From Pedobacter alluvionis (GTDB lineage Bacteria > Bacteroidota > Bacteroidia > Sphingobacteriales > Sphingobacteriaceae), in the NCBI RefSeq assembly GCF_003664035.1, contig NZ_RCCK01000013.1, positions 496,001-560,000 on the forward strand: 64,000 nt of DNA, given 5' to 3'. Positions 8,639 through 15,221 of the stretch are shown piece after piece. Each line of letters begins with the position of its first letter. Position 1 is the stretch's first letter. The notes under the pieces were generated by a model. That model saw only the letters and a program-made list of their open reading frames with translations. It ran no database searches and had not been told where the DNA came from. Position numbers and translations under genes: made by a program.

Positions 8639-8646
8639 TATATTTG
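8639..8646 (+). promoter_or_regulatory. -7 element of the superoxide dismutase gene
   Basis: TATATTTG matches TAnnTTTG, 38 bases upstream of the ATG, giving an untranslated leader of about 30 bases. No clear -33 TTTG is seen at the usual spacing. Confidence 0.5.
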
Positions 8647-8684
8647 CTACAAGAAACATTTTTAAATCTTAAAACATAAACATT

Positions 8685-9293
8685 ATGGCTTTTGAATTAC
8701 CTGCGTTACATTACGCAACCGATGCATTAGAACCGCATATTGATAAAACTACCATGGAAATCCACCATGATAAACACCATCAAGCTTACGTTACCAACTT
8801 AAACAAAGCGTTAGAAGGTAAACCTGAAGCGAGCTCTAGCATCGAGGAAATTGTAAAAAACATTTCAAAATTCCCTGCTGCTGTTAGAAATAATGGTGGT
8901 GGTCATTATAACCACTCATTATTCTGGAATATCTTAGGTCCAAATAAAGGTGGCGAGCCAACTGGCGATTTAGCTAAAGCAATTAACGAAACTTTTGGTT
9001 CTTTTGCTGATCTTAAAACTAAATTACAAGAAGCTGGTGCTACCCGCTTCGGTTCTGGTTGGGCCTGGTTATCGGTAGGTGCTGATAAAAAACTTCAGGT
9101 TTCTTCTACTCCAAACCAAGACAATCCTTTAATGGATGTTGCTGAGGTAAAAGGTACACCAATTTTAGGTATTGATGTTTGGGAACACGCATATTACTTA
9201 AAATACCAAAACAAACGCCCTGATTATTTAGCGGCAATTTGGAATGTAGTAAACTGGGATGCAGTTGCTGAACTTTACAAAAAAGCTTTGTAA
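8685..9293 (+). CDS. Superoxide dismutase, Fe/Mn family
   Basis: This 202-residue enzyme converts superoxide to hydrogen peroxide and oxygen. Metal ligands are His27 (IHHDKHHQAYV), His77 (NNGGGHYNHSLFW), Asp164 and His168 (DVWEHAYYLKY). There is no signal peptide, so it is cytoplasmic. NQDNPLM near residues 145-151 is common to Mn or cambialistic members, but the metal cannot be decided from sequence. The oxidative-stress regulator gene oxyR lies 0.8 kb downstream on the other strand; a shared stress role is an inference. A terminator follows the gene. Confidence 0.97.
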   Translation: MAFELPALHYATDALEPHIDKTTMEIHHDKHHQAYVTNLNKALEGKPEASSSIEEIVKNISKFPAAVRNNGGGHYNHSLFWNILGPNKGGEPTGDLAKAINETFGSFADLKTKLQEAGATRFGSGWAWLSVGADKKLQVSSTPNQDNPLMDVAEVKGTPILGIDVWEHAYYLKYQNKRPDYLAAIWNVVNWDAVAELYKKAL

Positions 9294-9318
9294 GCTAAAT
9301 CTTCCATAAAATTTAAAA

Positions 9319-9351
9319 GAAGTCCCGGTGCAAATCGGGACTTCCTTGTTT
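9319..9351 (+). terminator. Intrinsic terminator after the superoxide dismutase gene
   Basis: A perfect 9-bp stem, GAAGTCCCG (9319-9327) and CGGGACTTC (9336-9344), is followed by a T-rich stretch. Confidence 0.8.
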
Positions 9352-9391
9352 TAAGATAATTAAGTAACTTCGCAGATATAAAATATTCGAA

Positions 9392-9853
9392 ATGAAAAGG
9401 CTTGTAATTTTATTCTTAATTGTAATTGGTGTAAATGGATTGGTAAGTGCGCAGCAAAATAAAGTGCCTACTCCTTCAGAAATTGCAAAAAAGAATGTAG
9501 AGGATCTTGACAAAAGGTTAAAACTAAATGGAACGCAAAAAAGCGTAATCTACAGCTTTACCTATAACCAGGCGAAAGAACAGGCTGATTTAATTAAAAG
9601 ACAACAGGCAGGCAACTCACGCGAAGAGGATGTAGATAAATTCTATAAATTGCAGAATGAGACCTCGAAGAATATCCGCAATGTTTTAAGACCAGAGCAG
9701 CAAACCGAATATGATAAAATCATAGAGGAGCGTTTAAGCGGCAAAGGCTTAAAAGCTAAAAACAAGAAAAAGAAAAAAGGCGAAGAGGAAGAAGTGGAGA
9801 GTGATATTAAAGGCTTGCTGTCTGCACCTCCGGTAGAAAAACAAAATCAGTAG
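9392..9853 (+). CDS. Secreted hypothetical protein, helical and highly charged
   Basis: The 153-residue product has a clear Sec signal peptide (KRLVILFLIVIGVNGLVSA, cleavage before QQNK). The mature part is rich in Lys, Glu and Gln and mostly predicted helical. It holds the stretch KLNGTQKSVIYSFTYNQAKEQ followed by VLRPEQQTEYDKIIEERL, a pattern reminiscent of the LTxxQ helices of Spy/CpxP-like periplasmic proteins. The C-terminal third has a poly-Lys run followed by poly-Glu. No function can be assigned. It has its own transcription unit between the superoxide dismutase terminator and the repeat block upstream of the oxyR end. Confidence 0.75.
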   Translation: MKRLVILFLIVIGVNGLVSAQQNKVPTPSEIAKKNVEDLDKRLKLNGTQKSVIYSFTYNQAKEQADLIKRQQAGNSREEDVDKFYKLQNETSKNIRNVLRPEQQTEYDKIIEERLSGKGLKAKNKKKKKGEEEEVESDIKGLLSAPPVEKQNQ

Positions 9854-9937
9854 TATTTTTTTCAAACTAGCTTTGGTAATCGGTTAAGTCATTAACAAAT
9901 GCCAGAGATCATCTTAGGTCCTATTTAATCAATAGTC

Positions 9938-10062
9938 GTCACCCCTGACCTGTAGCGAAGCGAAAAGCTACGAAGTAAACCGAGCCTTAAGCGAGCTCAC
10001 CGAAGGTAATTTATTTCAGGGTCTATGCAGCGGTAAAGATGCTGAAATGAATTCAGCATGAC
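9938..10062. repeat. Composite REP-like repeat
   Basis: The stretch runs from GTCACCCCTGACC to GATGCTGAAATGAATTCAGCATGAC. Its ends are variants of the GTCATGCTGAA...TTCAGCATGAC extragenic repeat common in Bacteroidota. Several internal words pair (AGCGAAGCGAAAAGCT; GAGCCTTAAGCGAGCTC), so folded RNA or DNA is likely. Confidence 0.55.
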
Positions 10063-10078
10063 GATTGCGTGGGTTAGA

Positions 10079-10122
10079 CTTGCGAAGTTTTTCCTGCGCA
10101 CTGCCCATTTAAACTTCGCAAG
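10079..10122. repeat. Hairpin repeat, possible oxyR terminator
   Basis: Perfect 12-bp arms CTTGCGAAGTTT (10079-10090) and AAACTTCGCAAG (10111-10122) enclose TTCCTGCGCACTGCCCATT. A sister element is at 7434-7480. It lies 5 bases beyond the oxyR stop and may end that transcript, though no strong T-tract is present. Confidence 0.6.
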
Positions 10123-10127
10123 AAAGT

Positions 10128-11060
10128 CTAAATCCCAACAACATCTTTTTTCTTTTTTTGCTTCATTGCTTTTGGGATAATTTCTAATATTTCATCTTTT
10201 AAAGCATTAAGCATCCGTTTTTTAATGAAGTTTTTATGTGTAACCAGACTGATCTCGCGTACAGGTTCAGGCGATTTAAAATGACGAACCTTATTGATCT
10301 GCTTTGCATTTAATTCTGTTATAGCAAGCTCGGGCAATAGTGTTGCACCTCCATTTAAATCAACCATACGCACCAGGGTTTCTACACTACCTGTATTATA
10401 CTCCAACCCTTGTAACCTGTTGTTTTTTGTGGAGCGGCAAATGTTTAATACCTGATTACGCATACAATGGCCTTCGTTTAAGAGCCAGATGTTTTCTTCG
10501 TTCAGATCTTCAGCATCAACGGCCTTCTTTCTATAGAGTTTGCTGTTTTTGCTGATGTAGCTTACAAAGTTTTCGTAATATAATGGAATTTCGGTAATGT
10601 TCGGGTCGGTAAGTGGGGTGGCTAAAATACCACAATCGAGTACTCCTGTTTTTAGGTGATGAATAATGTCTTCGGTGGTGTATTCCCAGATTAAAAGTTT
10701 TAATTCAGGATACTTATCCAGCATGGCCGAAATCACTTCTGGAAGCAGGTATGGTGCAACAGTTGGGATTACGCCTATTCTTAATTCTCCTAAAACATCC
10801 TGCTGCTGACTGCTGATCAGTTCTTTTATTTTTCCACTTTCCTGTAAAATAATTCTGGCTTGCGCAATAATCTGGGCGCCAATTTCGGTCGGACTTACGG
10901 GTTGTTTGCTCCTGTCGAAAATTTTAACGCTGATCAGTTCCTCTAGTTTTTGCACCTGCATACTTAAGGTCGGTTGCGTTACAAAACATTTATCAGCAGC
11001 GGTAACAAAACTTCTGTAAGTATCTACAGCAACGATATATTCTAGTTGAACTAAAGTCAT
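10128..11060 (-). CDS. oxyR: Hydrogen-peroxide-sensing LysR-type regulator OxyR
   Basis: The 310-residue protein has the LysR N-terminal winged helix-turn-helix (LEYIVAVDTYRSFVTAADKCFVTQPTLSMQVQKLE) and a periplasmic-binding-like sensor domain. The redox motif GHCMRNQVLNIC places Cys199 and Cys208 at exactly the E. coli OxyR numbers, strongly supporting peroxide sensing by disulfide formation. The C-terminus is Lys-rich (MKQKKKKD). A symmetric operator overlapping its own -7 element (11061-11106) suggests autoregulation. It is close to the superoxide dismutase gene but in the opposite orientation. Confidence 0.95.
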   Translation of the reverse strand: MTLVQLEYIVAVDTYRSFVTAADKCFVTQPTLSMQVQKLEELISVKIFDRSKQPVSPTEIGAQIIAQARIILQESGKIKELISSQQQDVLGELRIGVIPTVAPYLLPEVISAMLDKYPELKLLIWEYTTEDIIHHLKTGVLDCGILATPLTDPNITEIPLYYENFVSYISKNSKLYRKKAVDAEDLNEENIWLLNEGHCMRNQVLNICRSTKNNRLQGLEYNTGSVETLVRMVDLNGGATLLPELAITELNAKQINKVRHFKSPEPVREISLVTHKNFIKKRMLNALKDEILEIIPKAMKQKKKKDVVGI

Positions 11061-11106
11061 ATAGTTAAAATTTATTTATCTTATCAAAGATATAAATTTT
11101 AACTAT
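11061..11106 (-). promoter_or_regulatory. oxyR promoter with symmetric OxyR-like operator
   Basis: Perfect 15-bp arms ATAGTTAAAATTTAT (11061-11075) and ATAAATTTTAACTAT (11092-11106) are separated by 16 bases. Each arm resembles half of the E. coli OxyR consensus ATAGntnnnanCTAT. The minus-strand -7 element TATCTTTG (11092-11085) sits in the spacer, and the inner arm ends right at the oxyR ATG. The layout fits autorepression by OxyR. Confidence 0.6.
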
Positions 11107-11114
11107 ATAAAATT

Positions 11115-11192
11115 AATGACTGAGAGAATTAGTGATTGATTGAATGGGGTGGATTAAAACATTCTGTCATTCAACTCTCTCATTCAGTCATT
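11115..11192. repeat. Imperfect inverted repeat between oxyR and fcl
   Basis: Left arm AATGACTGAGAGAATT and following GATTGATTGAATG (11115-11146) pair imperfectly with CATTCAACTCTCTCATTCAGTCATT (11168-11192). The arms consist of short GAATGA/ATTGA words. It lies just downstream of the fcl stop and might act as a hairpin there. Confidence 0.45.
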
Positions 11193-11194
11193 TC

Positions 11195-12121
11195 TTAATA
11201 TCTGCTTTCGAAATCCTGATAAGCCAGGGCAATACCTTCTTTAAGCTCAATTTTATGTTTCCAGCCCAGGTTATGCAGTTTGCTTACGTCCATCAACTTG
11301 CGTGGTGTTCCATCCGGCTTAGTGGCATCGAATACTAATTCGCCTTCAAAACCCAGTACATCTTTGATTAATAAAGCAAGGTCTTTAATGGTTAAATCTT
11401 GTCCGGTACCCACGTTAATCAAGTGCGGTTCGTTATAGTTTTGCATCAGGAAATAACAGGCATCTGCCAGGTCGTCTGCAAACAAAAATTCGCGCATAGG
11501 CGATCCGGACCCCCAAACAACAATTTCCTTTTCGTTGTTCGCTTTTGCCTCATGTACCTTACGGATCAAAGCTGGTAAAACATGCGAATTTTGAGGATGA
11601 TAGTTGTCATTAAAGCCATATAAATTTGTTGGCATCACTGAGATGAAATTGCAGCCATACTGATCGCGGTAGGCATCGCACATTTTGATCCCTGCAATTT
11701 TTGCAATGGCATAAGGTTCGTTGGTGTGTTCTAAAGTTCCGGTTAAAAGATAATCTTCTTTTAAAGGTTGTGGAGCCATTTTAGGGTAAATGCAGCTCGA
11801 CCCCAGGAACATTAATTTTTTAACGCCGGTTACATAAGCATTATGGATCACGTTATTTTGTATGGCTAAATTTTCGTAGAGAAAATCGGCCCTATATGTA
11901 TTATTGGCTACAATGCCGCCAACCTTTGCCGCAGCAAGAAACACATAATCTGGCTTTTCATTCGCAAAGAAATCGGTAACGGCCTGCTGGTTGCGCAGAT
12001 CCAGTTCATCTGAAGTTTTGGTGATGATATTTTCGTAACCTTCTTTTTGTAGTTTACGGTAAATGGCCGAACCCACCATTCCACGATGACCTGCAACATA
12101 TATTTTAGCGTTTTTTTCCAC
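11195..12121 (-). CDS. fcl: GDP-L-fucose synthase
   Basis: This 308-residue short-chain dehydrogenase makes GDP-L-fucose from GDP-4-keto-6-deoxymannose with NADPH. The Rossmann motif is AGHRGMVGSA; the catalytic triad lies in GSSCIYP and YAIAKIAG (Ser, Tyr, Lys). NPHVLPALIRK-like and WGSGSPMREFLFADDLA segments are typical of Fcl. The start is taken as GTG at 12121, giving MEKNAKIYVAGHRGMVG, the usual N-terminus; the longer frame would begin at a TTG inside the -7 element. The partner gene gmd is not adjacent, so precursor supply must come from elsewhere. The product would feed glycan synthesis. Confidence 0.93.
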   Translation of the reverse strand: MEKNAKIYVAGHRGMVGSAIYRKLQKEGYENIITKTSDELDLRNQQAVTDFFANEKPDYVFLAAAKVGGIVANNTYRADFLYENLAIQNNVIHNAYVTGVKKLMFLGSSCIYPKMAPQPLKEDYLLTGTLEHTNEPYAIAKIAGIKMCDAYRDQYGCNFISVMPTNLYGFNDNYHPQNSHVLPALIRKVHEAKANNEKEIVVWGSGSPMREFLFADDLADACYFLMQNYNEPHLINVGTGQDLTIKDLALLIKDVLGFEGELVFDATKPDGTPRKLMDVSKLHNLGWKHKIELKEGIALAYQDFESRY

Positions 12122-12139
12122 GGTAATTTTTATAAGCTG

Positions 12140-12147
12140 CAAAAATA
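12140..12147 (-). promoter_or_regulatory. -7 element of fcl
   Basis: TATTTTTG on the minus strand (12147-12140) matches TAnnTTTG and lies 18 bases upstream of the GTG start. Its last three bases are the TTG of the longer frame, which rules that start out if the promoter is real. Confidence 0.5.
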
Positions 12148-12212
12148 CGATTCCTAAACAAGATTGCCATTAATCTTTATGGCAAAAGAAACTTCGATTA
12201 TTGATTTAATTG

Positions 12213-12220
12213 TATTTTTG
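12213..12220 (+). promoter_or_regulatory. -7 element of trmB
   Basis: TATTTTTG matches TAnnTTTG and ends 14 bases before the TTG start of trmB, facing away from the fcl promoter 65 bases away. Confidence 0.5.
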
Positions 12221-12234
12221 CAGAAAAAAAACTT

Positions 12235-12885
12235 TTGGGTAAAGATAAACTTAGGCGTTTTGCAGAAATCGAAACATTTGCAAACGTATATCAATTAGAA
12301 CAAGGAAAAGCTTTAAAGGGAAACTGGGCTTCAGCACATTTTAAAAATGCGAACCCCATTGTGCTCGAATTGGCATGTGGAAAAGGCGAATATTCGGTAA
12401 ATCTGGCAAGGTTGTTTCCGGATAAGAATTTCATCGGTGTTGATTATAAAGGTAACCGCATTTGGCGCGGGGCCAAAACAGCTATTGAAGACGGGATCGA
12501 TAATGTGGCTTTTTTAAGGATACAGATTGAAAATTTGTTGGATTACTTTAACGAAGGAGAAATTGATGAGATCTGGATTACCTTTCCTGATCCTCAACCA
12601 CAGGATAGCCGTGAGAAAAAACGTTTAACTTTTCCCGCATTCTTAAACCGGTATAAACTTGTTTTAAAACCAGGTGGTCATGTTAATTTGAAAACAGATA
12701 ACGACCAACTGTATGCTTATACCTGCGAAAAGGTTGCAGAATTAAGTTTACCTATACAAAAAAATACCGATCATTTATATACTTCAGATCTGGTTGATGA
12801 GGTATTGTCGATCAAAACCTATTACGAGAAAAAATACTTGCTACACGATAAGAATATTAATTATATTCAATTTTCTTTTGAATAA
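12235..12885 (+). CDS. trmB: tRNA (guanine-N7-)-methyltransferase TrmB
   Basis: This 216-residue SAM-dependent enzyme forms m7G46 in tRNA. Motif I is LELACGKGEYSVNLA, the acidic loop is FIGVDYKGNRIWRGAK, and the family signature is WITFPDPQPQDSREKKRLTFPAFL. The start is TTG at 12235; the protein start MGKDKLRRFAEIETF is the conserved TrmB N-terminus, and no ATG lies nearby, so the rare start is well supported. The stop overlaps the next ATG (TAATG), indicating translational coupling with the alkyltransferase-like gene. Confidence 0.94.
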   Translation: MGKDKLRRFAEIETFANVYQLEQGKALKGNWASAHFKNANPIVLELACGKGEYSVNLARLFPDKNFIGVDYKGNRIWRGAKTAIEDGIDNVAFLRIQIENLLDYFNEGEIDEIWITFPDPQPQDSREKKRLTFPAFLNRYKLVLKPGGHVNLKTDNDQLYAYTCEKVAELSLPIQKNTDHLYTSDLVDEVLSIKTYYEKKYLLHDKNINYIQFSFE

Positions 12886-13220
12886 TGGATACCAACTTTT
12901 ACGAACAGGTTTATGAGATTGCCCGCTTAATTCCGAAGGGAAAGGTTACTTCTTATGGAGCTATTGCGAAAAGTTTGGGTGCAGCAAAATCATCAAGAAT
13001 GGTCGGGCATGCCATGCTTTATGCCGGAACAGCCCATCCTCAAGTGCCTGCACATAGGGTAGTAAACTGTAGTGGCCTGCTTACCGGAAAGTTTCATTTT
13101 AAACCTCCTGAGCTAATGGAAGAGTTGTTAAGAAAGGAAGGCGTTGAAGTTAAAAATGATAAGGTGCTTAACTTTAAAAAGGTTTTCTGGAACCCGCTGG
13201 AAGAAATCAACCTTGACTAA
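12885..13220 (+). CDS. Alkyltransferase-like protein (MGMT fold, no active-site Cys)
   Basis: The 111-residue protein is the DNA-binding domain of O6-methylguanine-DNA methyltransferases (IPKGKVTSYGAIAKSLG; SRMVGHAM). In the place of the PCHR active site it has PAHR (residues 55-58), so Ala56 replaces the acceptor Cys. This is the mark of ATL proteins, which bind O6-alkylguanine without repairing it and recruit nucleotide excision repair. The Cys at position 62 is outside the active-site motif. Four genes further is a 3-methyladenine glycosylase gene, which fits an alkylation-response neighbourhood. Confidence 0.9.
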   Translation: MDTNFYEQVYEIARLIPKGKVTSYGAIAKSLGAAKSSRMVGHAMLYAGTAHPQVPAHRVVNCSGLLTGKFHFKPPELMEELLRKEGVEVKNDKVLNFKKVFWNPLEEINLD

Positions 13221-13279
13221 GTAAATTAATGAATATCATGCTCTCATTCAAAAAATCATTCATTCAATAATTATTATAC

Positions 13280-13633
13280 ATGGGAAAGTTAGTAGAAGAA
13301 TTTAATGGTTATCGTGAAAAAATGAACGATAGGATCATGGAAACGGCGAATACAAACATCAAACGTTTTTTCGCTTTAGATACCACTTCCTATGCTGACG
13401 GTGCCCTGGATGTTAAAACAAAAGAAATGTTGGGCCTGGTAGCCTCAATGGTTTTGCGCTGTGATGACTGCATTAAATACCATTTAGGCAAATGTTTCGA
13501 CGCGGGTGTAAACAGCGACGAAATGAACGAAATTTTTATGATCGCCAATCTTGTGGGCGGCAGTATCGTAATTCCGCATTATAGGAGAGCGGTGGAGTAT
13601 TGGGATGAACTAAGTTCTAGTCCAGAGTCTTAA
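13280..13633 (+). CDS. Carboxymuconolactone decarboxylase-family protein, AhpD-like
   Basis: The 117-residue protein has the CMD/AhpD fold and the redox motif CDDCIKYH (Cys61, Cys64, His68), the spacing of AhpD. Such proteins act as alkylhydroperoxidase-like thiol enzymes, usually in cytoplasmic oligomers; the physiological substrate is unknown here. The last codons (SSSPES) and the stop at 13631-13633 lie inside the left arm of the repeat that brackets the next gene, so the native C-terminus may have been altered by insertion. Confidence 0.88.
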   Translation: MGKLVEEFNGYREKMNDRIMETANTNIKRFFALDTTSYADGALDVKTKEMLGLVASMVLRCDDCIKYHLGKCFDAGVNSDEMNEIFMIANLVGGSIVIPHYRRAVEYWDELSSSPES

Positions 13634-13650
13634 GTCCTAAGTCTATAGTC
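13619..13650 (+). repeat. Left inverted repeat bracketing the S23-type gene
   Basis: This 32-base stretch (AGTCCAGAGTCTTAAGTCCT, then AAGTCTATAGTC) matches the reverse complement of 14057-14088 at 28 of 32 bases. It is built from GACTYAAGACT-like words and overlaps the end of the CMD gene. Confidence 0.75.
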
Positions 13651-13690
13651 TCTTTCTCTTCCCAAATTATTATATTAGTTTAAAAAAAAC

Positions 13691-14053
13691 ATGGGAAAGT
13701 TTAGAGAATTAATCGCTTATAAAAAAGGATTTGCTCTTTTGATGGACGTCTTTAATTTAACGAAAGATTTCCCTAAATCAGAGCAGTACAGCCTGGTAGA
13801 TCAGATGCGTAGATCTTCAAGATCTGTATGTAGCAGTATTGGTGAAGCCTACAAAAAGAGAAGATACCCTAATCATTTTATTAGTAAACTATCAGATGCA
13901 GATATGGAAAATGGTGAAACGCAAGTTTGGTTAGATGTAGCGCTCGCCTGTAATTATATCTCTGAAGAAAAATTCAATTACTTGGATGCTCAATGTGAAG
14001 AAATAAGCAAACTATTAAATTTTATGATTAGCCATCCTGCAAAATTCGCATAA
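13691..14053 (+). CDS. Four-helix-bundle protein, S23 rRNA intervening-sequence family
   Basis: The 120-residue helical protein has the family hallmarks: FRELIAYKKGFALLMDVF at the start, LVDQMRRSSRSVCSSIGEAYKKRRY in the middle and NYLDAQCEEISKLLNFMI at the end. Members were first seen inside 23S rRNA intervening sequences; most, like this one, are in chromosomal loci with unknown roles, and related Avd proteins serve diversity-generating retroelements. No reverse transcriptase or rRNA is near. The gene is enclosed by a 28/32 inverted repeat (13619-13650 and 14057-14088), which suggests it entered as a cassette between the CMD gene and tag. Confidence 0.88.
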   Translation: MGKFRELIAYKKGFALLMDVFNLTKDFPKSEQYSLVDQMRRSSRSVCSSIGEAYKKRRYPNHFISKLSDADMENGETQVWLDVALACNYISEEKFNYLDAQCEEISKLLNFMISHPAKFA

Positions 14054-14054
14054 T

Positions 14055-14642
14055 ATGACTCAAGACTCAGGACTCAAGACTCTGGACTCAATAGTACGTT
14101 GCACCTGGGCTGGCACCGATCCACTTTACATCAAATACCACGATGAAGAATGGGGAAAGCCTGTCTACGATGATGAAATTTTATTTGAATTCCTGATCCT
14201 TGAAGGTGCGCAGGCAGGTTTAAGCTGGATTACTATCCTTCGAAGACGGGAAAACTACCGTAAAGCCTTTGCCAATTTTGAGGTTAACAAAGTAGCTGCC
14301 TTTACTGAAAAAGATGTAGAAAGGTTAATGAATGACGAAGGCATTATTCGTAACCGTTTAAAAGTTAACGGTGCCATTACCAACGCTAAATTATTTATCG
14401 GGATTCAGAAAGAATTTGGCAGTTTCTCTAAATACATGTGGAGTTTTGGTCAGGGCGATAAACCAATCCAAAATCACATCGAAAAAATGAGTGATGTTCC
14501 GCCACGAACAGAACTTTCTGATCAGATCAGCAAAGACATGAAAAAACGTGGGTTCAAATTTTTTGGCACCACCATCTGTTATGCGCATATGCAGGCAACT
14601 GGCATGGTGAACGACCACTTGTTAAACTGCTGCGCCAGATAA
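14055..14642 (+). CDS. tag: DNA-3-methyladenine glycosylase I
   Basis: The 195-residue helix-hairpin-helix enzyme removes 3-methyladenine from DNA. The zinc site is RC (Cys16), YHDEEWG, and the C-terminal NDHLLNCC. The core motif DEILFEFLILEGAQAGLSWITILRRRENYRKAF is highly conserved. The family normally begins only a few residues before RCxW; here the first 12 residues (TQDSGLKTLDSI) and the ATG itself are encoded by the right arm of the repeat that brackets the S23 gene. No other ATG or GTG is available, so the repeat seems to have supplied a new start. It overlaps the GNAT gene by one base (TAATG). Confidence 0.93.
   Translation: MTQDSGLKTLDSIVRCTWAGTDPLYIKYHDEEWGKPVYDDEILFEFLILEGAQAGLSWITILRRRENYRKAFANFEVNKVAAFTEKDVERLMNDEGIIRNRLKVNGAITNAKLFIGIQKEFGSFSKYMWSFGQGDKPIQNHIEKMSDVPPRTELSDQISKDMKKRGFKFFGTTICYAHMQATGMVNDHLLNCCAR
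14057..14088 (-). repeat. Right inverted repeat bracketing the S23-type gene
   Basis: This is the partner of 13619-13650, matching 28 of 32 bases in inverted orientation. It lies within the first codons of tag. Confidence 0.75.
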
Positions 14643-15184
14643 TGTTTGCTTCAGCTACAATACACACGGATAGATTTTTATTGAGGCAATTTTGTTCTGA
14701 CGATTTAGCATTTGTTTTTGAAGGATTATCCCATCCGGATGTGATCCGCTATTATGGTGTGTGCTATGCAAGCCTGGAGGAAACCAATGAACAATTGATC
14801 TGGTTCAATGAGCTTCAAAAAAATGAAACAGGTATTTGGTGGGCAATTTGTGATCAAGAAAGCCTTGTTTGCTTAGGTGCCATTGGACTTAATGATTTAA
14901 GTAAAACGGATCAAAAGGCTGAAATCGGTTTTTGGCTGTTGCCCGAACATTGGGGAAAAGGCATCATTAAAGAAGTAGCAAATCCCATTTGTAATTATGC
15001 CTTTGAGAAATTAGGCTTAAGAAAAATCGAGGCTATGGTTGAAACTGAAAATGAAAATAGCAGAAAAGTGCTGCAAAAACTTGACTTTGACTATTACAAA
15101 ACAATGGAGAACTGTGAAATTAAAAATGATAAGCTTATCAGTTTAGCCATATATGTAAAGCTAAAGCATGAAGATATTATTTAG
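14642..15184 (+). CDS. GNAT-family N-acetyltransferase (RimJ/RimL-like)
   Basis: The 180-residue protein has the RimJ-type start (IHTDRFLLRQFCSDDLAFVFEGLSHPDVIRYYG) and the acetyl-CoA site in EIGFWLLPEHWGKGIIKEV. The LGLRKIEAMVETENENSRKVLQKLDF segment is the conserved C-terminal part of this fold. The acceptor substrate (protein N-terminus or a small amine) cannot be told. Its ATG overlaps the tag stop, so it is co-translated with tag. Confidence 0.88.
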   Translation: MFASATIHTDRFLLRQFCSDDLAFVFEGLSHPDVIRYYGVCYASLEETNEQLIWFNELQKNETGIWWAICDQESLVCLGAIGLNDLSKTDQKAEIGFWLLPEHWGKGIIKEVANPICNYAFEKLGLRKIEAMVETENENSRKVLQKLDFDYYKTMENCEIKNDKLISLAIYVKLKHEDII

Positions 15185-15221
15185 ACGATCCTGCAATCTT
15201 AAAATCTATTAAATCCTGGCT

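Larger units (their letters stand above)
7967..8684. other. 718-base gene-free region holding a MITE-like element
   Basis: No convincing gene is present. Positions 8011-8441 form a repeat element with terminal inverted repeats (separate entry). Positions 8442-8638 hold AT-rich sequence with no evident gene, and the sodA -7 element follows at 8639-8646. Confidence 0.5.

Noticed and set aside
12122..12142. TTG start of fcl at 12142
   Set aside because: The TTG is the end of the -7 box TATTTTTG; the GTG at 12121 gives the standard Fcl N-terminus.
13691..14053. S23-type protein as the accessory protein (Avd) of a diversity-generating retroelement
   Set aside because: No reverse transcriptase, template repeat or variable repeat was found near the gene.
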